Assembly (NCBI GenBank): GCA_050256015.1
Contig: JBFWIL010000026.1
Location: 1 to 17,715 of the forward strand
Reading direction: 5' to 3'
Origin: JBFWIL01 sp050256015
GTDB lineage: Bacteria; Bacteroidota; Bacteroidia; Bacteroidales; Prolixibacteraceae
DNA length: 17,715 nt
How positions within the stretch are numbered: the first letter of the stretch is position 1; every line of letters starts with the position of its first letter. Below the pieces are notes generated by a model, which did no database searches, was not told the origin of the DNA, and saw only the letters and a list, made by a program, of their open reading frames with translations. Shown here in pieces: positions 7,461 to 14,539 of the stretch. Both the position numbers and the translations under genes were made by a program.

Positions 7461-8273
7461 ATGGATACTAAATTAATGACTGAGGAAATTCTGGAAAGCG
7501 GGAAGCAGTTTTTTGAGGACTACACGAAAAAGCTGATAAAAAACAAGGAATATACGATTGCCGAGAACCTGCAGATGAAAAAGAATCATTCGCTGCGGGT
7601 TGCTGCCTTGTCGGCTTTGATTGCCGGAAAGCTGGAACTGGATGAAGAGGAATGTAAGCTGGCCGAATTCATCGGACTGATGCATGATCTGGGACGCTTT
7701 CCCCAGTTTGAAAAGTACCAGAGCTTTGATGACCTGAAAACGGAAGATCACGGGCTTTTGAGTGTCGGGGTGCTGGAAGCGGAAGATTTTTTTCTAAGCA
7801 TGCCGGAGAATGTTCGGGAACTGATTGTACGGACCATTGAAATGCACAACAAGCTGGCCTTTACTTCCAAAGATAAGCAGGTTATTTTGTATAGCCAGAT
7901 TCTGCGTGATGCGGATAAGCTTGATATCTGGGAAGTGGCGGTCTCTTTCCTGAAAAGGGACGGATCTTTCGGCCTTCCTTCTATAAGTTTTAATCTTCCC
8001 AAGGCTCCGGGTATCAGCGAAGCGGTGGTCAAAAGTATTTTGAACGGTAAGGCAGTGGATAAGAAAGAGCTGCAGACTCTCAATGATTTTAAGCTTTTTT
8101 TGATGGCCCTGGTCTTTGATCTCAATTTCAAGGTTAGCTTTCAGTTGCTGAATGAAAAACAGCTGATCTCACGCATTTACGAAACCCTGCCCAAGCGGGA
8201 CGATGTGATTAACGTATACCGGCAGATCCGGCTGTTTATTGAAAACAAGTTTGTGGAGCAGCGGGGAAACTAG
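7461..8273 (+). CDS. HD-domain phosphohydrolase family protein
   Basis: With the ATG at 7461 the protein has 270 residues. I prefer this start to an upstream TTG at 7410, because the extra 17 residues look non-coding and overlap a likely promoter. HD-superfamily metal ligands are in the right order: His43 (KNHS), His75-Asp76 (GLMHDLGRFPQF), His97 (TEDHG), His129 (EMHNK) and Asp150/Asp152 (LRDADKLD). Such proteins hydrolyse phosphate bonds of nucleotides or related compounds; the precise substrate is unknown. It is a single gene, divergent from the tRNA and closed by a strong terminator 35 bases after the stop, so context gives no function. No signal peptide is seen, so it is cytoplasmic. Confidence 0.88.
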   Translation: MDTKLMTEEILESGKQFFEDYTKKLIKNKEYTIAENLQMKKNHSLRVAALSALIAGKLELDEEECKLAEFIGLMHDLGRFPQFEKYQSFDDLKTEDHGLLSVGVLEAEDFFLSMPENVRELIVRTIEMHNKLAFTSKDKQVILYSQILRDADKLDIWEVAVSFLKRDGSFGLPSISFNLPKAPGISEAVVKSILNGKAVDKKELQTLNDFKLFLMALVFDLNFKVSFQLLNEKQLISRIYETLPKRDDVINVYRQIRLFIENKFVEQRGN

Positions 8274-8307
8274 AGAGAGACGGTATGCGTGTGCAACTTA
8301 CCTGCAT

Positions 8308-8341
8308 AAAAAAAGCTTCTCGTTTCGGAGAAGCTTTTTTT
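8308..8341. terminator. Perfect bidirectional terminator between convergent genes
   Basis: A 14-bp perfect inverted repeat, AAAAAAAGCTTCTC at 8308-8321 and its complement at 8328-8341, encloses a 6-base loop (GTTTCG). A-run and T-run flanks make it work in both directions. It ends the HD-domain gene (+) and the decarboxylase operon (-), whose stop codon is 23 bases away. Confidence 0.92.
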
Positions 8342-8363
8342 ATGGATTTACTGGTTATCCGGT

Positions 8364-9518
8364 TTAGGCAAGAAAGCTGAGCAGGATACCTGCAGCTACC
8401 GCCGAGCCGATTACCCCGGCTACATTCGGTCCCATAGCATGCATAAGCAGGTAGTTCGACTTGTCGTATTCCAGACCAATTACCTGGGATACCCGGGCAC
8501 TGTCGGGTACGGCCGAGATTCCGGCGTTTCCGATCAGCGGGTTGATTTTGTTCTCTTCTTTCAGAAAGAGGTTAAAGAATTTGACGAACAATACGCCCAC
8601 AAAGGTGGCGATAACAAAAGAGGCGGCACCCAACGCAAAGATCCCAATTGACTTCCAGGTCAGGAAAGTGGTGGCCTGAGTGGAGGCGCCTACGGTCAGC
8701 CCGATAAGGATTGTCACCGTGTCGACCAACGGTCCCTTGGCCGTGTCTGCCAGACGTTTGGTTACGCCGCTTTCTTTCAGCAGGTTTCCGAAGAAGAGCA
8801 TGCCCAGCAGGGGCAGGCCGCTCGGTACGATAAACGTGGTTAGTAACATTCCGGACAAGGCGAAGATGATCTTTTCGTTTTTTGAAACGGCACGTGGGGG
8901 TTTCATTCGGATAACCCGTTCTTTCTTGTTGGTCAGCAGTCTCATTATGGGTGGCTGGATAACGGGCACCAGAGCCATATAGGAATAGGCAGAGATGGCA
9001 ATGGCTCCCATCAGGTCGGGGGCCAGCTTGGATGAAAGGAAGATGGCTGTCGGACCGTCAGCTCCTCCTATAATTCCGATGGCTCCGGCTTCAGCCGGGG
9101 TGAATCCGATACCGAGTGCAATACAGTAGGCTGCAAAGATACCAAACTGGGCGGCTGCCCCGATCAGGATCAGCTTCGGGTTGGATATCAGGGCCGAGAA
9201 ATCGGTCATGGCTCCGATTCCCAAAAAGATCAGCGGCGGATATACTCCCTGAGAAACTCCGAAATAAAGATAATTCAATACACTTCCGCTTTCGTATATC
9301 CCGAGTTTTAAGCCGGGTACAAAAGCTATATTCCCCACCAGAATGCCAAATCCAATGGGAATCAGCAGCATGGGCTCAAATTCTTTAGCTATGGCCAGAT
9401 AAATGAAAATCAGTCCGATTACTATCATGACCAGATGACCGACGGTCATGTTGGCAAAAGCCGTAAAGCCCAGAAATTCACTGATATGATCTAAAATGAA
9501 GTCAGAAAATTTCCCCAT
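8364..9518 (-). CDS. mmdB: Sodium-ion-translocating decarboxylase beta subunit (OadB/MmdB family)
   Basis: This 384-residue very hydrophobic protein has about nine or more membrane segments and belongs to the beta subunit family of biotin-dependent Na+-pumping decarboxylases. The diagnostic re-entrant segment GIIGGADGPTAIF (148-160) contains Asp154, which matches the Na+-site Asp of OadB. AISAYSYMALVPVIQPPIMRLL follows directly. The second half has LIGLTVGAST and ends with HAMGPNVAGVIGSAVAAGILLSF. It removes CO2 from carboxybiotin and couples this to Na+ export. It is the last gene of the operon, 3 bases after the biotin carrier stop. The neighbouring carboxyltransferase and epimerase point to methylmalonyl-CoA rather than oxaloacetate as the substrate, hence mmdB by context; oadB would be the family name. 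Confidence 0.95.
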   Translation of the reverse strand: MGKFSDFILDHISEFLGFTAFANMTVGHLVMIVIGLIFIYLAIAKEFEPMLLIPIGFGILVGNIAFVPGLKLGIYESGSVLNYLYFGVSQGVYPPLIFLGIGAMTDFSALISNPKLILIGAAAQFGIFAAYCIALGIGFTPAEAGAIGIIGGADGPTAIFLSSKLAPDLMGAIAISAYSYMALVPVIQPPIMRLLTNKKERVIRMKPPRAVSKNEKIIFALSGMLLTTFIVPSGLPLLGMLFFGNLLKESGVTKRLADTAKGPLVDTVTILIGLTVGASTQATTFLTWKSIGIFALGAASFVIATFVGVLFVKFFNLFLKEENKINPLIGNAGISAVPDSARVSQVIGLEYDKSNYLLMHAMGPNVAGVIGSAVAAGILLSFLA

Positions 9519-9521
9519 AAC

Positions 9522-9965
9522 TTAGTCTCCTATTACAATTAATACATCGCCCTCCATCACGGAGTCGCCTTTGTTTTTCATGATGGAAATCACTTTCCCG
9601 TCCCTGTCTGCTTCTATATTGTTTTCCATTTTCATGGCCTCCAGCATCAGCAATTTCTGTCCGCGTTTTACCTCATCGCCTTCTTTGACGAATATATCGA
9701 GAACTACGCCGGGCAGGGGCGAGTTGATGTTGCCGGCCCCTTTGGGAGCCGTCGGATTGGCGGTCTTGGCCGACGATTTGTGTGTCTCTGTGGAGGGTAC
9801 TGCCCTGGGACGAACGAGCTTGGGGGTCTTGGTGGTACGGATTTCCTTTTCCATTTCAACCTCGTATTGTGTGCCGTTGACTTCAATTTCAACCACATTG
9901 TCCTCAATGTTGAGAATCTCGGTTACATATTGGTTGCCGTTTATTTTGAATTTGAATTTTTTCAT
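9522..9965 (-). CDS. mmdC: Biotin carrier protein (gamma/MmdC-type) of the Na+-pumping decarboxylase
   Basis: The protein has 147 residues in three parts. The N-terminal domain is about 45 residues. A mobile linker rich in Pro, Ala, Lys and Thr follows (about 46-78). A C-terminal biotinyl/lipoyl domain (about 79-147) contains the biotinylation motif EAMKMEN with biotin on Lys112, and SPLPGVV and VKEGDEV typical of such domains. It carries the carboxyl group from the carboxyltransferase to the membrane beta subunit. The stop is 3 bases before the beta subunit start. It is separated from the upstream gamma subunit by 147 bases, the only long gap in this operon. Confidence 0.95.
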   Translation of the reverse strand: MKKFKFKINGNQYVTEILNIEDNVVEIEVNGTQYEVEMEKEIRTTKTPKLVRPRAVPSTETHKSSAKTANPTAPKGAGNINSPLPGVVLDIFVKEGDEVKRGQKLLMLEAMKMENNIEADRDGKVISIMKNKGDSVMEGDVLIVIGD

Positions 9966-10031
9966 ACGTTTATTTTTTCAATTCAATTATGTATAATTTC
10001 CGTATAAAGCTTATTTGCTTTGGTTTATATG

Positions 10032-10070
10032 CCAACTTGTGAAACTTGCCGGAATGCTCATTTCACTTGG
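10032..10070 (-). other. Hairpin in the gap between the lamin-tail/OadG gene and the biotin carrier gene
   Basis: Arms GTGAAA/TTTCAC (10039-10044 and 10061-10066) extend, after a 3-base bulge, into CCAA/TTGG (10032-10035 and 10067-10070). No U-run follows on the - strand, so it is not an intrinsic terminator. It could be an mRNA processing or stability element. The surrounding gap 9966-10112 shows no convincing gene or TAnnTTTG box. Confidence 0.3.
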
Positions 10071-10112
10071 GCGAAAGCTGTGACGTTCGTGGCTCGTTTC
10101 ATGTTATTTTTC

Positions 10113-11009
10113 TTAGCGGGGATTTCTTCTTAAAGTGTAAATTTTTGAACTCCATGGAGAATAGGGACGGGCAACCTTCTTCACGGTCAGCACCGTGTTC
10201 TCAAAGTCGTGTGTCTCATTTTTGTACATGTAGAGCGCAGTGGCAATGGCTGCATTAACTTCTCCTGAAAGCGGTCCTGAAACAGCCCGTACTTTGGCTG
10301 CTGCAACTTCTTCTGCATACTGCTCTTTCTTCCGTTTTTCCCGGGTAAACAGATGTGCTGTTCCCTTGAAAACAAAATAGAGCAGAATGAGCACGAAGAA
10401 TACCACCGACATGGCAATCAGGGTCATTCCGGCGCCTGCCGGGTCCAGAGCCACAAATTGGTCGCCCGAGCTGATTTTACGGCTGTGATCATTGTCTGAT
10501 CCGGGGGTCGTCTTTCCCTTGATTTCCCACTGATCCGATTCGGGACTAAGCCGGGCATAGGACATGTCGGTTTGCTGTCCGGCGGGAATTTCCACTTTGT
10601 CAATCAGGTTTCTGCCACCTGCATCAAACAGGGCAATGATTCCGCCTTCTTTAAGCTCGAAGTTCAGGTGAAAAATTCCGCGGCTGGGTCGGTTATCCGC
10701 AAAAAACACCAGATAGCTGCGCGGAGCCATGGCTGTTTCGGTTGCTCCGAGGGGAATCCAGTATTTTGTGGGATTTGACAGGTCGTCGGTAAGGTAGCAT
10801 CCGCCAATGTTTACCTTGCTGTAAGAGGAATTGACGATTTCCACCCAGGCCGACCGGACACTGTATTCGTCGACATAATTGGAGTCGTTGTATACCAGGA
10901 TTTCATTGATCCGAAGGTCTGTGGCATTTTGTGCATGGAGCCCCAGGCCTGAGAATAGCAGAAGAAAAACGAAAATCCCGGATACGATAGTGTTTATTCT
11001 GTTTTGCAT
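10113..11009 (-). CDS. Lamin-tail domain fused to an OadG-type gamma subunit of the Na+-pumping decarboxylase
   Basis: This 298-residue protein begins with a signal peptide (1-27, ending GLHAQ). Residues about 30-170 look like a lamin-tail (LTD) beta-sandwich: LRINEILVYN, WVEIVNSS, INIGG-type turn (VNIGGCYLTDD), YWIPLG, APRSYLVFFAD, HLNFELKEGG and IALFDAGG. A single membrane helix follows (about 194-216). The cytoplasmic tail is charged and ends with VNAAIATALYMYKNE and PYSPWSSKIYTLRR, as in OadG-like subunits. The gamma subunit of Na+ decarboxylases is normally a small one-helix protein that assembles the complex. Here an extra domain of about 140 residues would sit in the periplasm. It lies 9 bases after the carboxyltransferase gene, so it belongs to this complex. 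The role of the LTD is unknown. Confidence 0.85.
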   Translation of the reverse strand: MQNRINTIVSGIFVFLLLFSGLGLHAQNATDLRINEILVYNDSNYVDEYSVRSAWVEIVNSSYSKVNIGGCYLTDDLSNPTKYWIPLGATETAMAPRSYLVFFADNRPSRGIFHLNFELKEGGIIALFDAGGRNLIDKVEIPAGQQTDMSYARLSPESDQWEIKGKTTPGSDNDHSRKISSGDQFVALDPAGAGMTLIAMSVVFFVLILLYFVFKGTAHLFTREKRKKEQYAEEVAAAKVRAVSGPLSGEVNAAIATALYMYKNETHDFENTVLTVKKVARPYSPWSSKIYTLRRNPR

Positions 11010-11018
11010 AATCGTTTC

Positions 11019-12578
11019 TTATAATGGAATGTTCGTGTGTTTTTTCGGAGGCATCACATCTTTTTTCGTGGCCAGGGTTTGCAGGGCCCGGATGATCCGG
11101 AAACGGGTGTTTCGCGGTTCAATGACATCGTCAATATAGCCGTACCGGGCCGCATTGTAAGGATTGGCAAATTTATCCTTGTAATCGTTTTCCTGCTGAG
11201 CGATGAATGTATTGCGTTCCTGTTCGTCTTTGATGGCCCTGATCTTTTTGTTCTGCAGCACTTCAATTGCTCCTTTGGGGCCCATCACTGCAATTTCTCC
11301 GGTTGGCCAGGAGTAATTAATATCACATTTCAGGTGTTTGGAACTCATGACACAGTAAGCTCCTCCGTATGATTTACGCAGAATAACAGCTACTTTAGGT
11401 ACTGTGGCTTCGCCGTAAGCGAACATTAATTTCGCTCCGTGAGAAATGATGCCGCCGTATTCCTGGGCGGTTCCGGGCAGGAAGCCGGGTACATCGACCA
11501 GGGTAACGATGGGAATATTGAAGGCATCGCAGAAACGCACAAAGCGGGCGGCTTTTCGGGAAGCATTGATGTCGAGCACACCGGCCAGGTAGTTGGGCTG
11601 GTTGGCAACAATACCGGTGGAGATGCCGTTGAAGCGGGCAAAACCAACCACGATGTTCTGGGCGTAGTTGCGATGAACTTCCAGAAATTCGTTGTAGTCG
11701 ACGATGGAGTGGATCACATCTTTTACATCGTACGGTTTATTGGGATTTTCGGGGATGATATCGTTCAGCTCATCATCCAGCCGGTCAATGGGATCGTCGC
11801 AGTTTTCCAGCGGAGCATCTTCCAGATTGTTTTGGGGCAGGTAGCTCAGCAGCTTGCGGATCAGGGAAATGCCTTCTTCTTCGTCTTCGGCAATGAAGTG
11901 GGAAACACCCGATTTTGAGCCATGCACGGAGGCACCGCCCAACTGTTCTTCGTTAACCATCTCGCCGGTTACCGTTTTCACGACTTTTGGTCCGGTGACA
12001 AACATGTAGCTGGTGTCCTTGCTCATGATGATGAAGTCGGTCAGGGCCGGGGAATATACGGCGCCGCCGGCACAGGGGCCGAATATGGCGGAGATCTGGG
12101 GGATGACTCCGGAGGCCATGATGTTGCGTTCGAAGATTTCTGCATAACCGGCCAGAGCGGTTACTCCTTCCTGGATACGGGCGCCTCCGGAATCGTTGAT
12201 GCCGATTACCGGAGCTCCTACCTTCATGGCTGTGTCCATCACCTTACAAATTTTCAGGGCAAAAGTTTCCGACAGCGAACCTCCGAAAACGGTAAAATCC
12301 TGTGCAAAAACGTAAACCACCCGTCCGTCGATGGTGCCATGTCCGGTTACCACTCCGTCACCCAGAAATTTGTTTTTTTCTATGCCGAAGTTGGTACACC
12401 GGTGAGTGACAAACATGTCGAATTCTTCAAAACTTCCATCATCAAGCAGCATTTCGATACGTTCGCGGGCGGTTAATTTTCCTTTTCCATGCTGGGCTTC
12501 AATGCGCTTTTCTCCTCCGCCCAGTTTGGCCTCCGTCCGGAGGTCAATGAGTTTTTGTATTTTTTCCTGGTTGTTCAT
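11019..12578 (-). CDS. mmdA: Methylmalonyl-CoA decarboxylase carboxyltransferase subunit (MmdA; acyl-CoA carboxylase beta family)
   Basis: The 519-residue length is typical. The crotonase-fold carboxyltransferase domains show the oxyanion-forming GPCAGGAVYSPALTD (167-181) and SYGGAYCVM (403-411), the DVPGFLPGTAQEYGGIISHGAK segment near 362-383, and SWPTGEIAVMGPKGA (423-437). Asp419 (KCDINYSWP) sits where propionyl-CoA carboxylases carry an Asp that favours C3-C4 acyl chains. The same fold serves propionyl-CoA carboxylase. With an OadB-type subunit in the operon and no biotin carboxylase nearby, decarboxylation of methylmalonyl-CoA to propionyl-CoA is the better reading. It lies 27 bases after the epimerase gene. 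Confidence 0.95.
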   Translation of the reverse strand: MNNQEKIQKLIDLRTEAKLGGGEKRIEAQHGKGKLTARERIEMLLDDGSFEEFDMFVTHRCTNFGIEKNKFLGDGVVTGHGTIDGRVVYVFAQDFTVFGGSLSETFALKICKVMDTAMKVGAPVIGINDSGGARIQEGVTALAGYAEIFERNIMASGVIPQISAIFGPCAGGAVYSPALTDFIIMSKDTSYMFVTGPKVVKTVTGEMVNEEQLGGASVHGSKSGVSHFIAEDEEEGISLIRKLLSYLPQNNLEDAPLENCDDPIDRLDDELNDIIPENPNKPYDVKDVIHSIVDYNEFLEVHRNYAQNIVVGFARFNGISTGIVANQPNYLAGVLDINASRKAARFVRFCDAFNIPIVTLVDVPGFLPGTAQEYGGIISHGAKLMFAYGEATVPKVAVILRKSYGGAYCVMSSKHLKCDINYSWPTGEIAVMGPKGAIEVLQNKKIRAIKDEQERNTFIAQQENDYKDKFANPYNAARYGYIDDVIEPRNTRFRIIRALQTLATKKDVMPPKKHTNIPL

Positions 12579-12605
12579 GTTTTTTGTTTGATGTGTTTTT
12601 CTGGT

Positions 12606-13007
12606 TTATTTGGAGCAAAGTTCGGTCAGTACGCCCAGAGTTGCCTTGGGGTGGAGGAATCCGATGTTTAGCCCTTCCGCTCCTTTGCGCGAAGTTTTAT
12701 CGATCAGCCTGACATTTTTTTCTTCAGCCGATTTCAGGGCTTCCGTGGCGTTGTCTACGGCAAAGGCCAGGTGATGAATTCCTTGTCCTTTTTTTTCGAT
12801 AAATCTCCCGACCGGCCCTTCCGGATCGGTCGACTCGAGCAGTTCGATTTTGGTCTGGCCTACCTGAAAGAAGGCGGTCCGGACTTTCTGGTCGGCTACT
12901 TCCTCAATGGCGTAGCATTTCAGTCCCAGTACGTTTTCATAAAAGGGGACTGCCTCGTCAAGGCTTTTCACGGCGATGCCAATGTGTTCAATATGCGAGA
13001 TATTCAT
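12606..13007 (-). CDS. mce: Methylmalonyl-CoA epimerase (VOC superfamily)
   Basis: The 133-residue length matches bacterial methylmalonyl-CoA epimerases. Two VOC beta-alpha-beta-beta-beta modules are visible: HIEHIGIAVKSLDEAVPFYENVLGL at the start and GIHHLAFAVDNATEAL near 77-91. Likely metal ligands are His8, Glu55 (KIELLE), His78 or His79, and Glu129 (LTEL). The enzyme interconverts (R)- and (S)-methylmalonyl-CoA, linking the B12 mutase product to the decarboxylase. It is the first gene of the operon and has a TAnnTTTG box 25 bases upstream. Methylmalonyl-CoA mutase is not in the window. Confidence 0.95.
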   Translation of the reverse strand: MNISHIEHIGIAVKSLDEAVPFYENVLGLKCYAIEEVADQKVRTAFFQVGQTKIELLESTDPEGPVGRFIEKKGQGIHHLAFAVDNATEALKSAEEKNVRLIDKTSRKGAEGLNIGFLHPKATLGVLTELCSK

Positions 13008-13032
13008 GTTGTGTAGTTTTAGAGGTAAAGTA

Positions 13033-13040
13033 CAAATTTA
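13033..13040 (-). promoter_or_regulatory. -7 box of the epimerase/decarboxylase operon
   Basis: On the - strand TAAATTTG matches TAnnTTTG exactly, 25 bases before the epimerase ATG, and lies downstream of the CoA-transferase terminator. Transcription would start near 13026. The -33 box is degenerate (a TTTC about 22 bases upstream). Confidence 0.5.
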
Positions 13041-13072
13041 AGCTGTTTTATACGGATTTTGTGAAAGGTTAA

Positions 13073-13101
13073 GAAAAAAGGCAGGATCCCGGCCCTACCT
13101 T
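13073..13101 (-). terminator. Terminator of the CoA-transferase gene
   Basis: On the - strand AAGGTAGG pairs with CCTGCCTT (13094-13101 with 13078-13085, one G-U pair), with an 8-base loop and a U-run from the A-tract at 13073-13079. It begins 15 bases beyond the CoA-transferase stop codon and separates that gene from the epimerase operon. Confidence 0.8.
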
Positions 13102-13115
13102 TTCTTTGTCTGGTT

Positions 13116-14426
13116 TTATGCTTTTTTTCCCGTAAAGCGAAAGTGGGGGCCAAAGCGTTCGAAGGCTGCCTTATCCAGTTCCTCCCGGTGTTCCGGATGG
13201 GCAATGGAAATGAGCAGACGTGCCCGTTCCTGCATGGTTTTTCCATACAGGTTTACTGCTCCGTATTCGGTAACCACCCAGTGTACGTTGGACCGGGTGC
13301 TGACTACGCCCGATCCGGGCAGGAGAACGGGACAAATTTTAGAAATTCCTTTGCCGGTTACTGAAGGCAGAGCAATGATCGGTTTTCCTCCTTTGGAAAA
13401 GCCAGCGCCGCGGATAAAGTCGATCTGTCCGCCCACGCCCGAGTAATGTTTTGTGCCGATGGAGTCGGCGCAAACCTGACCGGTCAGATCAATGGACAGA
13501 GCCGAATTGATGGCGGTAACCTTGTCGAGCTGGCGGATGACCTTTACGCTGTTGGTATAGCCTACGTCCATCATGGCCACCATGGGATTGTCGTCAACAA
13601 ATTCATACAGGTTCTTACTTCCCATCAAAAAGGAGGCAACCATTTTGCCTTTGTCCAGTTTCTTGCATTTCCCGTTTACAATTCCTTTTTCTACCAGGGG
13701 TAATATGCCGTCGGAGAACATTTCCGTATGCACACCCAGGTTCTTGTGGTTCCCCAGCTGGGCCAGAACGGCATTGGGAATGCCGCCGATACCCATCTGC
13801 AAACAGGCTCCGTCTTCTACCAGTCCGGCCACATTTTTGCCGATGGCCACCTCAAGCTCGGAGAGTTCACCCATATTGTGTGCATAGAGCGGAATGTTAT
13901 CTTCCACGAAGATGTCTATGTCGTTTACCGAGATCATGGCGTCGCCCCAGGTACGGGGTACGTTGGGATTTACGGCTGCAATCACCGTGTCGGCAGTCTC
14001 AATGGCGGCCAGGGTGGCATCTACGGAGGTTCCTAGCGATACAAAGCCGTGTTTGTCGGGAAGGGAGCACATAATCAGGGCTACGTTTACCTTTAAATAT
14101 CCTTCCCGGATCAGTTTCTGGGTTTCGCTCAGGAAAACCGGGATATAGTCGGCGTAGCCGGCCTGAGTCTGCTTACGCAGGTTAGCGCCTACGAAAAATT
14201 GTTCCGGAACAAAGATTCCTTCAAATTCAGGATCGGCATAGTCAAGCTTTCCTTCCACATGAAGGTGCTGAATTTTAACATCATACAGTTCTCCGTTACG
14301 TCCACGCTCCACCATCGGCTTTACCAGAGTATGCGGAGTTACAGCCACACTGCTCAGGTGTACACGGTTGCCCGGTTCAATTGCCTTTACAGCTTCCTCC
14401 GGCGTAACATATCTGATTTGCTTCAT
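13116..14426 (-). CDS. Acyl-CoA:carboxylate CoA-transferase (acetyl-CoA hydrolase/transferase family), probably propionyl-CoA:succinate CoA-transferase
   Basis: The protein has 436 residues and both family domains. The N-terminal part has VTPEEAVKAIEPGNRVHLS and FVGANLRKQTQAG. The C-terminal part has GVHTEMFSDG, in which Glu235 is the expected catalytic Glu that forms the CoA thioester (Glu238 in 4-hydroxybutyrate CoA-transferase). GVGGQIDFIRGA and the glycine-rich LVEDGACLQMGIGGIPNAV follow the family pattern. Members use acetyl-, butyryl-, 4-hydroxybutyryl-, succinyl- or propionyl-CoA. Because the next operon makes propionyl-CoA, transfer of CoA to succinate, closing the succinate-propionate cycle, is the best guess. 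It has its own promoter and terminator, so it can be regulated apart from the decarboxylase. Substrate is inferred from context only. Confidence 0.93.
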   Translation of the reverse strand: MKQIRYVTPEEAVKAIEPGNRVHLSSVAVTPHTLVKPMVERGRNGELYDVKIQHLHVEGKLDYADPEFEGIFVPEQFFVGANLRKQTQAGYADYIPVFLSETQKLIREGYLKVNVALIMCSLPDKHGFVSLGTSVDATLAAIETADTVIAAVNPNVPRTWGDAMISVNDIDIFVEDNIPLYAHNMGELSELEVAIGKNVAGLVEDGACLQMGIGGIPNAVLAQLGNHKNLGVHTEMFSDGILPLVEKGIVNGKCKKLDKGKMVASFLMGSKNLYEFVDDNPMVAMMDVGYTNSVKVIRQLDKVTAINSALSIDLTGQVCADSIGTKHYSGVGGQIDFIRGAGFSKGGKPIIALPSVTGKGISKICPVLLPGSGVVSTRSNVHWVVTEYGAVNLYGKTMQERARLLISIAHPEHREELDKAAFERFGPHFRFTGKKA

Positions 14427-14466
14427 AATTTTGAATTAGAATAAATTGGCGTTGAATTTTTAGCGG

Positions 14467-14498
14467 CAAAGATAGAAATTTAAACTTCAATGGCCGAA
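14467..14498 (-). promoter_or_regulatory. Promoter of the CoA-transferase gene
   Basis: On the - strand TATCTTTG (14467-14474) matches TAnnTTTG exactly, with TTCG (one mismatch to the TTTG -33 box) 20 bases upstream. Transcription would start near 14460, giving a leader of about 34 bases. No Shine-Dalgarno is seen before the ATG; the leader is AT-rich, as usual in this phylum. Confidence 0.6.
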
Positions 14499-14539
14499 TC
14501 TTTGAAGGTTATTTAAAGGTTTTCTAAGAAAGGAACGAG

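Noticed and set aside
8439..8982. Plus-strand open frames opposite the beta subunit gene
   Set aside because: They are shadows of the beta subunit coding sequence, with no family motif and no promoter.
9970..10085. Tiny - strand frames (about 14 and 16 codons) in the gap upstream of the biotin carrier gene
   Set aside because: They are too short, have no recognisable ribosome site, and one overlaps the hairpin.
11037..12591. Plus-strand open frames opposite the carboxyltransferase gene, up to 184 codons
   Set aside because: They overlap a fully recognised gene on the other strand and reflect its codon pattern.
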